A stretch of 36,806 nt of DNA from Myxococcales bacterium (lineage in GTDB: Bacteria > Myxococcota_A > Polyangia > Fen-1088), in assembly GCA_003153015.1 (NCBI GenBank), contig PMBS01000360.1, positions 1 to 36,806 on the forward strand. Reading direction: 5' to 3'. A program made the position numbers and the translations under genes. Positions within the stretch are counted from its first letter, which is position 1. Each line of letters opens with the position of its first letter. The notes beneath the pieces are model-generated. The model made no database searches. It saw nothing but the letters and a program-made list of their open reading frames with translations, and had not been told where the DNA came from. Of this stretch, positions 23,481-32,070 are shown one piece after another.

Positions 23481-23678
23481 GTGAGACCGTTCAACAAGAG
23501 CGCCGCAGAAAAGCGCAAGAAGGAAATCAGCCGCCAGCAATGGCAAAAAGAAAAGGCTGAGCGTCTGCTGCAGCGCCAGCAGGAGCGCGAAAAACGCGGT
23601 GTCTTGGAGCCGGGCGAAGATCCCGACATAGCCGGGATCGTGCCCGGCCCTCAGCCGCCACCGGACGGAAAAGTGTGA
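23481..23678 (+). CDS. Small charged helical protein, probably coupled to the RRM gene
   Basis: From the GTG at 23481 this encodes 65 residues: a basic, helix-forming stretch (RPFNKSAAEKRKKEISRQQ through QQEREKRG) and a short Pro/Gly/Asp tail. There is no hydrophobic segment. It begins seven bases after the RRM stop, so translational coupling is likely, and the frame also stays open upstream through the Gly tail in another phase, which is a shadow. Short PFNKSxAEKRKKE proteins seem familiar to me as companions of RNA-related genes in delta-proteobacteria, but I know no function. It could bind RNA or the RRM protein. Confidence 0.6.
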   Translation: MRPFNKSAAEKRKKEISRQQWQKEKAERLLQRQQEREKRGVLEPGEDPDIAGIVPGPQPPPDGKV

Positions 23679-23767
23679 TCTAGCCAGCATCTCGCGGAAC
23701 GCGATCCAATGCGTTGCTGGCTAGCTCTTCCGCGCAGAGAGCACAGGGAATGCGGGGAGCCCAGAGC

Positions 23768-25084
23768 ATGACCAGACCCGAAAACCAGCGCGCACATCCG
23801 CTGCTCTGGGTGCCCAGTCTGTATTTCGCCATGGGCACGCCCATGATTGCGGTGTCGGTGGTGGCGGCCATAATGTACAAGAACCTGGGGCTGTCCAACC
23901 CCGAGATCGCGGCCTACACCGGCGCCATGTACCTGCCCTGGGTGCTCAAGCCGCTGTGGGCGCCGCTGGTGGAGCTGTTTCGCAGCAAGCGCTTCTTCGT
24001 ACTCGCCATGGAGCTCACCATGGTGGTCACGTTTTCTTGTGCGGCTTTTGCCCTCAAGCTGCCGGCCTACCTGCCGCTCACCATTGCCTTCTTCTGGATG
24101 TCGGGCTTTGCCTCGGCGACCCAGGACATCGCTGGCGATGGCGTGTACCTGACCTCGACCACTCCCAGAGAACAAGCGCTATACGTCGGACTGCAGGGGG
24201 CATTCTGGAATCTGGGCAGGGTTCTGGTCTCGGGCGCCCTGGTCAGCCTGACTAAGGTTCTCTACGACTGGGCCGCAGCGGGCAAGCCGGCGCCCACCTT
24301 TGGGCCTCACCCGGCGTGGTTCACCGCATGGATGATGGTGATGATGCTGATTGCGGCCATCTTGGCCGCGACCGCCGTCTGGCACTTCTACATTCTTCCT
24401 CCTGGGGCCAAGGCCCCGGATGCGCCGTCCAGCGTACGCGCCGCCTTGGCCACCACCGCGGATGCCTGGGTCAGCTTTTTCAAGAAGCCGCGCGTGTGGA
24501 TGATGATCACGGCGGTCTTCTTCTACCGATTTGCCGAAGGCTTCATCGAGAAGATCGGTCCCCTGTTCCTCATGGACAAGCGAGCCGTCGGGGGCCTGGA
24601 GCTCGACAACATGGCGCTTGGTAACATCAACGGAACCTTCGGGACAGTGGCGTTTGTCGGGGGAACCTTGTTGGGTGGGCTGCTGGCCGCGCGCTACACC
24701 TTGCGGCGCATGTTTGTGCTACTGGCTTTTGCACTCAATGTGCCGCACATCACGTTCTTCTATTTGAGCCAGGCCCTGCCGCACGATCTAGTCTGGATTA
24801 CCTGCGTGGTGCTGATTGAGAAGCTGGGCTACGGCTTGGGCACGGTTGGAATGATGTTGTACATGATGCAGGAGTTGTCGCCCGGGCGCTATCGCACGGC
24901 CCACTATGCCTTTGCCACCGGGGTCATGGCGCTCAACATGATGCTGACCGGGATGGTGAGCGGGCGCATCCAGGCCTGGCTCGGCTACCAGGCATTCTTC
25001 GGCTTCGTGCTGCTCGCCTCGCTGCCGCCCATCATCATTTCCTTCTTCGCCCCCTTCGGGGCCACCGCCGAGGCGGAAGGCTAA
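23768..25084 (+). CDS. AmpG-like MFS permease
   Basis: From the ATG at 23768 this is 438 residues with about twelve membrane helices. GGGAG lies eight bases before this ATG; an upstream frame from 23714 adds an Arg/Gln-rich leader that looks non-coding. Features of the AmpG/PAT branch of the MFS are the short N-terminus, LPWVLKPLWAPLVE at the end of helix 2, the ATQDIAGDG motif in the TM4-5 region and a second half beginning FYRFAEGFIEK. AmpG brings muropeptides (GlcNAc-anhydroMurNAc peptides) from the periplasm into the cytoplasm for recycling, which would fit with an amidase elsewhere in the window. Substrate identity is not certain because some relatives in this group move other solutes. 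Its stop is one base from that of the convergent expansin-like gene. Confidence 0.85.
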   Translation: MTRPENQRAHPLLWVPSLYFAMGTPMIAVSVVAAIMYKNLGLSNPEIAAYTGAMYLPWVLKPLWAPLVELFRSKRFFVLAMELTMVVTFSCAAFALKLPAYLPLTIAFFWMSGFASATQDIAGDGVYLTSTTPREQALYVGLQGAFWNLGRVLVSGALVSLTKVLYDWAAAGKPAPTFGPHPAWFTAWMMVMMLIAAILAATAVWHFYILPPGAKAPDAPSSVRAALATTADAWVSFFKKPRVWMMITAVFFYRFAEGFIEKIGPLFLMDKRAVGGLELDNMALGNINGTFGTVAFVGGTLLGGLLAARYTLRRMFVLLAFALNVPHITFFYLSQALPHDLVWITCVVLIEKLGYGLGTVGMMLYMMQELSPGRYRTAHYAFATGVMALNMMLTGMVSGRIQAWLGYQAFFGFVLLASLPPIIISFFAPFGATAEAEG

Positions 25085-25085
25085 C

Positions 25086-26897
25086 TCAGAACTGCACGCC
25101 GGTGTCGATGTAGTAGAAATCCTGGTAGAATTTCGCGAGGTTCGTGTCGGTGGTGGCTGGTGGAGTCCAGCTCTTGATGGCTTGCTCCGACACCAGAGAG
25201 CGTCCTGACGGATCCGTGAATCGCAGGGCCAGAGGCAGGGTGAATGGCCCTTTCCCTTGCGGAAGCACCCATGTGCCGAAGCGTTCCTGCGGCCTGGCTG
25301 GCGTGTAGTTGGGGTCCCGTTTCATCGACACCCACTCGCCGGACGGCAATCTGGCCTCGACGTTCACCAGCGAGCCAAGGCCGGAGACGTTGACCACGCT
25401 GAAAGAGAAGTAGTACTCGCCCCCGTTCTTCAGCAGTATGTAGATGTTTCCAGTCACCGGACAAAGCACGCGGCGGTACCGGGTGGGGATCACCCCATCC
25501 ACCATCATCCCGTTGGCGTCACCGGTCTGCAGCCGCGACATGGCGATGTCCGAGAGATCCAGATGGAGGCTCTCGTTGGACAGGGGATCGTGGTCGGCTG
25601 GCACCACCGATGTTTTCGTCGAAGGCGGGAGCGGACAGCCGTAGGCGAAATCCGAAACCTCGCCGCAATGGTCGCGCCCCGAGCCACAGCACCATTTGGA
25701 ATTGGCCGAGCAAGGGCAGGAATCAACGATCTGGAGATCAACGGGCGGCGTGTAGCCGGTCTCTGTCGGCTGGTAGTCGCTGCCGTCCTTCTTGGTGCGA
25801 ACCAGCTGAAAGCATTCGCCGCAACTCAAATAGTTGTCATTGTCACCGGGAAGATCGGGCCAAAACTGCGTGTAGTAGTCGCCGTCCGGGGCCGCGAAGT
25901 TCCCCCGCAGCGAGATGGTAGGCGGGTCGGCGCAAAGATCCGGGTATGTCTTGCAGAACGTCGTGCACTGCCCCTGTAGCGTCGGGTCCGTGAATTTGTA
26001 GGCGGTGGTGCAGAGCCCATAGAGACCGAACGCGCAGGCCCCGCCGTAGGTGAGCCCGAAATGGGTGGAGCGGGAATAGTGCCAGGGCTCGTTGTCGCTG
26101 ACACAGTGGACTTCCGGCCATTGTCCCGAGGTGCACGCCTTGCTGCTGACCACCGTGCACTGAGCCGAGCCTGGTCCGCCGCACTTGCTGCAGTCTTCAG
26201 ACCTGTCGTCGTTGCTGCAGTATTGGGCACAGCACACACCGTTGGTCAATGCCCAGGCACCGCAGGAGTTTGCGCCGGCATCAGGACGGGGTCCAGGAAG
26301 ACGTAGCGAGGGGTCCTCGGAAACCGCGGGACCTATGCACACAAGGGGCGCATCCACGGGCGCGTCGGCGCCAGCATCGGGGGTTGAGTTGCTGCCGCCG
26401 CATCCGCCCCCACCGCCGCAGGTCGTGCCAGTGGTGCCACCTGAACCACTGCCGCCTACGCCCGCCCCGCCTGCGCTCCCGCCCGAGCCTGCCGTCCCAG
26501 TCGAGCCGCCCGTCTCGGTCGAGCCACCTGCCTCGGTCGAGCCACCCGATGCTGCCTGGCCTCCGTTGCTAGACGCGCCGCCGGTTTTCGCCGAGCCACC
26601 TGTGTTCGCCGAGCTGCCCGTCGCTGTCCGGCCCGCGGTCCCCGTCGACCCACCCACGCCCGCCCCGCCAAGCTGAGCATTTCCACCTGCGCCACCAGTC
26701 GCGGTCCTGCCCGAGGTGCCGGCTGCGGCGTCCTCGTCAGTGCCCCCGTTGGCGGTGACCTGCGCGCAGCTTGCTGCGAGGAAACATGAGCCAAGAAGAA
26801 CACCTGCGATCCGCGCTAACGGTTCGCGGTGCCACGTGAGTCGAAAACCTCTCCCCCCCTGACACAGCGTCGGATCGCGTTCAGTTGTCAGGTGCAT
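25086..26897 (-). CDS. Expansin-like secreted lipoprotein
   Basis: From the ATG at 26897 this is 603 residues; a longer frame starts at 26942. A lipoprotein signal ends at SCFLAASC (Cys44). A low-complexity Gly/Ser/Thr/Ala linker (about 50-185), a Cys-rich segment (about 212-265, CCAQYC, CSKC and others) and an expansin core follow. The D1 double-psi barrel (about 280-480) shows LTYGGAC (283-289), DLQIVDSCPC (387-396) and HLDLS (445-449); the D2 beta-sandwich (about 480-580) shows VEARLPSGEWVSM and LPLALRFTDPSGRS. Expansins loosen cellulose/xyloglucan contacts without hydrolysis. The HLDLS motif parallels the HFDLS of plant expansins; an alternative is a GH45-like barrel hydrolase. It lies near mannanase, lyase-like and fucosidase-like genes, pointing to plant-wall attack from the cell surface. 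Confidence 0.82.
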   Translation of the reverse strand: MHLTTERDPTLCQGGRGFRLTWHREPLARIAGVLLGSCFLAASCAQVTANGGTDEDAAAGTSGRTATGGAGGNAQLGGAGVGGSTGTAGRTATGSSANTGGSAKTGGASSNGGQAASGGSTEAGGSTETGGSTGTAGSGGSAGGAGVGGSGSGGTTGTTCGGGGGCGGSNSTPDAGADAPVDAPLVCIGPAVSEDPSLRLPGPRPDAGANSCGAWALTNGVCCAQYCSNDDRSEDCSKCGGPGSAQCTVVSSKACTSGQWPEVHCVSDNEPWHYSRSTHFGLTYGGACAFGLYGLCTTAYKFTDPTLQGQCTTFCKTYPDLCADPPTISLRGNFAAPDGDYYTQFWPDLPGDNDNYLSCGECFQLVRTKKDGSDYQPTETGYTPPVDLQIVDSCPCSANSKWCCGSGRDHCGEVSDFAYGCPLPPSTKTSVVPADHDPLSNESLHLDLSDIAMSRLQTGDANGMMVDGVIPTRYRRVLCPVTGNIYILLKNGGEYYFSFSVVNVSGLGSLVNVEARLPSGEWVSMKRDPNYTPARPQERFGTWVLPQGKGPFTLPLALRFTDPSGRSLVSEQAIKSWTPPATTDTNLAKFYQDFYYIDTGVQF

Positions 26898-26942
26898 CCC
26901 GCTATTGTCGCACACACGACCAGGCCGCGCATTCCGATCCAT

Positions 26943-27096
26943 TTCATTGCAGCGGCACGACGCCGCGCCGCCCCGGCGGATGGCCCCTGCCGAAGGCGAT
27001 GATTCTCACCCAGCGGGGACGATGAGGGGTGGTCGAGAATCGTGGTCGTGGTCGCGGCCGTGGCCGTGGCCGGACATTGTCGTCGTGTGCGCCGCC
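26943..27096. other. Intergenic region with a short GTGGCC tandem tract
   Basis: No gene is seen. Around 27042-27075 a run of TGGTCG and GTGGCCG units forms a short degenerate tandem repeat. It lies downstream of the anti-sigma gene and upstream of the expansin gene, both on the minus strand, so it should hold the promoter of the latter; none is obvious. Confidence 0.4.
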
Positions 27097-27876
27097 CTAT
27101 GGCCCCTTCCTGGTAGCTGCCAACATTCGTTCGACCATGCCGCGAAACGGTCCTCGTGGATAGAGCTTGAGATAGCGTGCCGCTAGCGCCTGGGCATCAC
27201 TGTCGCCGTTGCCGGCAGCCGCCTCGATCAACATCACCAGGGCCTCTTCAGACAGCTCGCCCTTGGGATGGCGATCCAGATAGGTGGTGAGCAGCGCACG
27301 CGCACGAAGGGGATTCCGCTCCACGCGCAGGGCGCGCATGGCCTCTAGCAGAGGCCCCATGTCCTCCGGCGATGCAGCTCTTGCCGCATGCTTGGGTCGT
27401 GCAAACGACGCCGTCCCTTCGCCAGTCGGGGTCGGTGGCGTGGCAACCGGCCCTGAGGCGGACAGAGGCAGAAGCACGGGCGCCGGCGCCCTATCGCTGG
27501 GTGCCTGACGCAGCCGATTTGCCGGAGTCGTTGGCGTGGGACTCGGCGCGCTCGAAACGATGCTATCGATGACGGCGGTCAGCCAGGACGGCCACCCCGC
27601 CAGCGCAGCACTTGCGAAAACCCCAGACACGAGCAATGCAGCCACGGCCAACGCGAAACGCAGCCTCGCAGGCCGGTACGAGCGAGCCCTAGGCAGAGCC
27701 AGCCACACCCGCTCTTCGCGTCCTGCGGGAGCCTGGTAAGGAGTAGCCTCGCGAAGCAAAGACAGAGCCCATTCGGCAGAAGGGTCCCAGACCCTGTCTT
27801 GCTCCACGCACAGCCGCACGGGATCCTGTTCCGGGGTGGCCTGGCCCGTGGGCGGGGGTTGTTGTCGCGACATCAT
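27097..27876 (-). CDS. Putative anti-sigma factor with periplasmic TPR-like tail
   Basis: This 259-residue protein has a cytoplasmic N-terminal region (1-72), one TM helix (about 73-93), a Pro/Ser/Thr-rich spacer, and a C-terminal helical TPR-like domain (about 170-255, ending LKLYPRGPFRGMVERML). Its ATG overlaps the TGA of the ECF sigma gene by four bases (ATGA), the standard sign of a sigma/anti-sigma pair. Unlike many anti-sigma factors it has no HxxxCxxC zinc motif in the N-terminal part, so it may hold its sigma by another contact. The TPR tail could sense periplasmic events by protein contact. The anti-sigma role is inferred from context and topology, not from a recognised domain. Confidence 0.7.
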   Translation of the reverse strand: MMSRQQPPPTGQATPEQDPVRLCVEQDRVWDPSAEWALSLLREATPYQAPAGREERVWLALPRARSYRPARLRFALAVAALLVSGVFASAALAGWPSWLTAVIDSIVSSAPSPTPTTPANRLRQAPSDRAPAPVLLPLSASGPVATPPTPTGEGTASFARPKHAARAASPEDMGPLLEAMRALRVERNPLRARALLTTYLDRHPKGELSEEALVMLIEAAAGNGDSDAQALAARYLKLYPRGPFRGMVERMLAATRKGP

Positions 27877-28484
27877 GGTTCTGCTCTCCCAATCGTGCTC
27901 GATTTACTTGGTTGCTCGCGTCGGGCCAGGGATCTGTGCTGTTTTGCAGCGAGGGCAAAGAAATCCTTGCGGGCGTGATGAAGCCGAGTCCAAACCGTAT
28001 TCAAGGGAATTCCCTGAATCTGTGCAATCTCCTCGCCTGAGAGGCCTTCGATTTCGAAAAGAATGAAGGCACTACGCCGTGCCTCGCGGATCTTGCCAAG
28101 CAGCGCGTACAGCAAGCGTTGGTTCTCCTTCCGCTCAAGCGCGGCCGCAGGATTCTGGCTGGTGTGCGGTAGGGTGTCTGGCTCGTCCATGCGGCCCCTG
28201 GTGAAGATGTGCCTTATCCACGTGCGACGGCGAAAATCTCTGACTTGACGCTGCGTGATGCGATAAAGCCAGCCTGCCAGGTTGGCGCCGTCAAAAGAGT
28301 CAAGCCGGCGGCGTACCACCAGAAAAACCTCTTGGGCAATGTCGTCACGATCGGCGTCGGGGCCGCCCAGTGCCCGGATCCAACAGCAGACCTCCTCGAA
28401 CCACTCGTGATAGATGCTCTCAAAGCCGCCACCGCCGGACGTACCTCGCCGGCGGCCAATGTCGTAGAGACATGCTTGGCCCAT
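27873..28484 (-). CDS. ECF-type RNA polymerase sigma factor
   Basis: About 203 residues from the ATG at 28484; the frame is open to 28514, where a longer start is possible. Region 2 (DADRDDIAQEVFLVVRRRLDSF, with GWLYRITQRQVRDFRRR) binds the core enzyme and -10 DNA, and region 4 (RRSAFILFEIEGLSGEEIAQIQ, then IPLNTVWTRLHHARK) is the helix-turn-helix for the -35. It drives genes not identified here, perhaps the nearby exported proteins. The downstream anti-sigma gene overlaps by four bases. Upstream and divergent is an exported beta-barrel-like protein, in a layout mirrored at 33070-35869. Confidence 0.88.
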   Translation of the reverse strand: MGQACLYDIGRRRGTSGGGGFESIYHEWFEEVCCWIRALGGPDADRDDIAQEVFLVVRRRLDSFDGANLAGWLYRITQRQVRDFRRRTWIRHIFTRGRMDEPDTLPHTSQNPAAALERKENQRLLYALLGKIREARRSAFILFEIEGLSGEEIAQIQGIPLNTVWTRLHHARKDFFALAAKQHRSLARREQPSKSSTIGRAEP

Positions 28485-28629
28485 CTGAACTTGTGAGGAT
28501 ACTACAGGATGCACCTAGCTGTTGTAGGGCGTGCCAGGGGTGTTTGCTTCACGGATAAGTTGCTTCGCCTCTGCAATGCTCCAACAGAATGACTCGATCC
28601 ACGAACCTAGCTTCGGATATCGTGTCCAT

Positions 28630-29658
28630 GTGCGGGTAGCTTGGCACCAGCGGTCATGCGTCATCGCGGCGATATTGCTTGCGCTGCCGATAGCGGCGCA
28701 TGCCGCCGATGACGCACAGCCAAATGAGCCCGCGGAACCGTCGTCAAACGAGACGAGTGGGCTGAGTATTCCAGGGCCACTCGACCCAGTCGTTGGTGAA
28801 AGCCTCTGCCCTCTGCCGGATGCCATCTGGCAAGAGCTTGTCACCCTCGTGCCGCGCGAGCATTTGATCTCGCGATTGCGCGGGCCGGGAACGAAGAGCG
28901 CGCCTATCCGGGTGGAAGACCTGGGCGCGATGTTTCGCATCTTGGTGCTCGACAAGGTTCGCGAGTATCGCGAGGAGGCCCGGGACTGCGCGTACCGAGC
29001 CAAGGTGGCGGCGCTCTTCGCTGCGTTGATCATTGATCCAGCGGCGCTGCTAGAGGCCGGACTGTGCGAGCGACCGCCTTGTTCAGCTCCACCGGCGCCA
29101 GTGCCGCCTGTCCCTGCCGAGATCAAGACCCTCCCTGCTCTACCGCCCCGGCCGCTCGTCCGCCTCGAGATTGGCCCCACCTTGATCGCCGGGCTGGGCG
29201 CGGAACATCTCACGGCGCACTGGGGAGGCGCTCTCCGGCTCACCCTGGGTCGGGGCCGGGTTGTTCCGGTTCTGGGAGTGGCTGCGCTCTGGCCGGCGGA
29301 CACGCGCGTCGGCGGCGTGCGCCTCCGGCAGTGGAGGTTACCTGTGGATCTCGGGGTCCGCGCAACCCTGTGGGGCCCGTGGATCGATTTCTATGGCGAG
29401 ATCGGCGTTGCCTTTGCCCTGCTGTCAGAGCGAGGGCTCGACCTGGCCAGCCCGAGGTCGCCCACGGGACTGGAAGCAGGGGGCCGTGTCGTCCTGGGGG
29501 CTCGTCTGGCCCGCCGGGCTGGGCTCACGCCTTTCGTTTCGCTGCAAGCCGAGTTCTTGCCGGATCCACCCTCAGTGTCCGCCTTGCCTGAAGGTTTGGC
29601 AGGTCGGACCCCTTATGTCTGGATGGGCGCCTGCGCGGGCGCCTCGTGGGGGATTTGA
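28630..29658 (+). CDS. Exported protein with C-terminal beta-barrel-like domain
   Basis: About 342 residues from the GTG at 28630, chosen because VRVAWHQRSCVIAAILLALPIAAHA then reads as a signal peptide with an AHA cleavage site; other starts (28531, 28576) are open and no ribosome site decides. The mature N-terminal region has helices (about 45-150) and a Pro-rich hinge (APPAPVPPVPAE). The last 160 residues alternate hydrophobic and polar residues (RLEIGPTLIAGLG, ALRLTLGRGRVVPVLG), as in small outer-membrane barrels. Its TGA overlaps the ATG of the next lipoprotein gene by one base. A similarly built protein lies at 33070-34194, also beside an ECF module. Likely an outer-membrane sensor or structural protein; the function is inferred. 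Confidence 0.7.
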   Translation: MRVAWHQRSCVIAAILLALPIAAHAADDAQPNEPAEPSSNETSGLSIPGPLDPVVGESLCPLPDAIWQELVTLVPREHLISRLRGPGTKSAPIRVEDLGAMFRILVLDKVREYREEARDCAYRAKVAALFAALIIDPAALLEAGLCERPPCSAPPAPVPPVPAEIKTLPALPPRPLVRLEIGPTLIAGLGAEHLTAHWGGALRLTLGRGRVVPVLGVAALWPADTRVGGVRLRQWRLPVDLGVRATLWGPWIDFYGEIGVAFALLSERGLDLASPRSPTGLEAGGRVVLGARLARRAGLTPFVSLQAEFLPDPPSVSALPEGLAGRTPYVWMGACAGASWGI

Positions 29659-30476
29659 TGAAACCAAACGCAACGAGCAATAGGTTCCTATTGGCCGTGT
29701 CGTGGCTCGTTTTGCCCTCGGGGTGCGGCCAGAACTTGGATGTCGGCTCTGACATCTTGTGGACCTCGCGCTTCGAGGTGGGGGGAAACAGCTTCCCCGA
29801 ATGGACACCTGTTCCTTTCGGGTTCGGCAGCGCTAGTCCCGTGCCGACGCCGAACGAACCGAACATGCCGAACACCGTAGAGGTGTCGAGCGAGCAAGGA
29901 CACCATAGCAATTTCGCAGCGAAGCTGACCGTCTCCGGTACGGCGGACAATACGGCGGGGATCGGTGCCAGCCTCGTGCAGAACGGGGGTCTCCCCGACG
30001 AAGCGTACTACAGTGCCTGGTACTATCTGCCGCAGAGCGTTTCTGTCGGTTACTACTGGGTCATCATGAAGTTTCGCTTTCGCTCCGTTCCCGACGATCC
30101 GAACACGGCAGGCGAGTTGTTCGACGTGAACTTGACCAACCCGTCGAGTGGGGTGATGTCTTTGCGGCTATATGACCATCAAACTCCGCCGAACCAGCCG
30201 CAGCCGAAGGTGAGTCCCAAGTCCGTTTCTGTCAATGCCTGGTTCCAGCTCGAAGCCTTCTATCGTGCCGCCTCCGACAACACAGGCCAACTGACGCTTT
30301 GGCTTGATGGTGAGCAGATCCTAGACCTGCCAGGGCCCACTGGGCCAGCCGGGTGGGTGGCATGGGACGTGGTGAGTGTCGGATACAACTTGACTCCGGA
30401 ACCGGCGGTTCTCTACGTTGACGATTGCGCGATCAGCAGAACGCGCATCGGTCTGAACGGGTTGCTTTCCGAGTGA
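29658..30476 (+). CDS. Lipoprotein with ConA-like/polysaccharide-lyase-like domain
   Basis: The ATG at 29658 lies in a TGATG overlap with the previous stop and has GGGGGA about four bases upstream, so it is preferred over the frame start at 29646. The 272 residues open with a signal ending near LPSGCGQ, a loose lipobox. The body is beta-rich. YYSAWYYLPQ, YYWVIMKFRFRS, GELFDVNLTNPSSG and WFQLEAFYRAASDNTGQLTLWLDG resemble the beta-jelly-roll of heparin-lyase/LamG-type polysaccharide lyases and binding proteins. I cannot place catalytic residues, so it may bind rather than cut a polysaccharide. It sits among CAZyme-like lipoproteins, and its stop is 10 bp from the stop of the convergent mannanase. 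Confidence 0.65.
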   Translation: MKPNATSNRFLLAVSWLVLPSGCGQNLDVGSDILWTSRFEVGGNSFPEWTPVPFGFGSASPVPTPNEPNMPNTVEVSSEQGHHSNFAAKLTVSGTADNTAGIGASLVQNGGLPDEAYYSAWYYLPQSVSVGYYWVIMKFRFRSVPDDPNTAGELFDVNLTNPSSGVMSLRLYDHQTPPNQPQPKVSPKSVSVNAWFQLEAFYRAASDNTGQLTLWLDGEQILDLPGPTGPAGWVAWDVVSVGYNLTPEPAVLYVDDCAISRTRIGLNGLLSE

Positions 30477-30486
30477 TCATCCCCGC

Positions 30487-31980
30487 CTACTTGAGGTTGG
30501 GCATCAAGTCGCGGGTAATGACGTAGCTGCTACTGTACACCTTCTTCAATTCATCCACAGTGCTGTACTGCTCGGGATAGGGCTGAGTCCAGATGCTGAA
30601 GAACACCCAATTGGTCTTGCTCGACTGCAACTGATCAGCATCCGGGACCGGCCCGCACTCGTGAAGAGCGATGGGCATCGTGTCGCCGAATACGGTCTTT
30701 GCGGCATTGAATATCGACGTCATCGGGCTGTAGTCGTTGGCCTTGTTGTAGTTGTCGGCGCCGCCGATATCGACGTACTCCTTGCCTGGGTAGAACGAGG
30801 CTTGGGGAGAACCGTTGTAGGGGAGCAGCCAGAGCGCATTCCTGACGCCGTTGGTATTGATCACGCGATCAAATGCGTATTTCCACAGGCGGACGTACTG
30901 TGCGCCTCCCTCCATGCTCCACCAGAACCACGTGCCGCCTGCCTCGTGGAATGGTCTGAAGATGACCACGCCATTGCCGGCTTGGACCGTCAGCATCCGC
31001 TTGGCAATCGCGTCGATCCGTTGATTGAATACGGTGTTCTCGCTGGAGCCAACCGTCAGCGCCTTGTCGATTTCGCCCGCAATCTTCGTCTGTGAGCCTG
31101 TGTAGCCGTCGGCGGTTCCGGGCGCCCCCATGTGATAGCCGAACATACAGAGCCCGCCGGCGTTCCAGTAGGTGAGGCATCGGGTTGCAGCTCCGTCGCT
31201 GTTCGCCTCAAAGGAGCGAATCGCGGGGTACTTCCCAGTACTTGTGTAGATGTAGTTGATTTCGACCTCGGCCCCACTCTCTTCCTGCCCCGAGAGAATG
31301 TGGTTGCCGTATTGGCTGTAGAGATAACAGAGAACGTTGCGTGCCTGCTGGGTCGCGTTGGGGGTTACGGGTACCGCGGTACAACCGGGCGGGCTCGTCG
31401 CGCCGCCGGCCCCGCTGGTTCCGCCCGTCCCCGTAGTCCCGCCCGTGCCCGCGCCCCCGCTGCTCCCTGCGCTCGCGTCGGCGTCCGTCTTTCCGCCGCC
31501 AGCGGATGCGTCTCGGCCACCGGTGCCCGCGTCTGCTGCCAGGGAGCCGCCCGTCGCGGACGTGCCACCAGCTCCGGTCACGTTTCCACTCCCGGAAGCC
31601 CCGCCGAATCGGGAACTTCCGCCGCTGGCTGAGGCCGCGTCGACGGGAGGGCTTCCACCACTGCTGGAAGTCCCAGCGCTGCTTCCGCCGCTGGGCGGTC
31701 TGCCGCCGCTCGCGGTCAAGCCGCCTGTGGCCACGGTACCGCCGTTACTCGTCGTGCCACCATTCGCGGTGGTCGATCCGCCGAGACTGCTGGCGGTGCC
31801 ACCGGTCGCAGTGGCGCCACCCGCGGTTCCACCAGCAGACGCCACGCCGCCGGTCGAGCACGAACCACCCGTGGGTTGCCCGCCGCTGGCCTGCTGGGGC
31901 TTGGTCGAGTCCGCGCCGGAGCAGGCGATGAAAAGCCCGCCAATCAACAGGGCACAGATTTTTCGCAGAAGTGTGCTCAC
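30487..31980 (-). CDS. GH26 family mannanase-like lipoprotein
   Basis: From the GTG at 31980 this is 497 residues; a TTG at 32010 is another possible start. The N-terminus has a lysine/arginine start, a hydrophobic core and the lipobox FIACSG (Cys20). A Gly/Ser/Thr/Ala-rich linker (about 25-195) resembling that of the expansin gene leads to a GH26 barrel (about 200-495). GH26 landmarks are HILSGQEES, the acid/base Glu346 in FRPFHEAGGTWFWW, and the nucleophile Glu441 in ALHECGP. GH26 enzymes cut beta-1,4-mannans (some members mixed-link glucans or xylans). A surface-anchored mannanase fits a predator/saprophyte that eats plant biomass. The exact substrate is inferred. Confidence 0.9.
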   Translation of the reverse strand: MSTLLRKICALLIGGLFIACSGADSTKPQQASGGQPTGGSCSTGGVASAGGTAGGATATGGTASSLGGSTTANGGTTSNGGTVATGGLTASGGRPPSGGSSAGTSSSGGSPPVDAASASGGSSRFGGASGSGNVTGAGGTSATGGSLAADAGTGGRDASAGGGKTDADASAGSSGGAGTGGTTGTGGTSGAGGATSPPGCTAVPVTPNATQQARNVLCYLYSQYGNHILSGQEESGAEVEINYIYTSTGKYPAIRSFEANSDGAATRCLTYWNAGGLCMFGYHMGAPGTADGYTGSQTKIAGEIDKALTVGSSENTVFNQRIDAIAKRMLTVQAGNGVVIFRPFHEAGGTWFWWSMEGGAQYVRLWKYAFDRVINTNGVRNALWLLPYNGSPQASFYPGKEYVDIGGADNYNKANDYSPMTSIFNAAKTVFGDTMPIALHECGPVPDADQLQSSKTNWVFFSIWTQPYPEQYSTVDELKKVYSSSYVITRDLMPNLK

Positions 31981-32070
31981 AGTGAAGTCCAGGGGTTGAG
32001 CGACGGGCAAGCTTCACGAAATCGCTGAGCTACTTGGCGGCGTCCGAGCGCTGGGCTAAGCTGAGTGTGC

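Noticed and set aside
22949-32047. Shared 15-mer CTTGGCGGCGTCCGA at about 22949 and 32033
   Set aside because: A match of this length is about what chance gives in 37 kb of G+C-rich DNA, and the flanks do not match.
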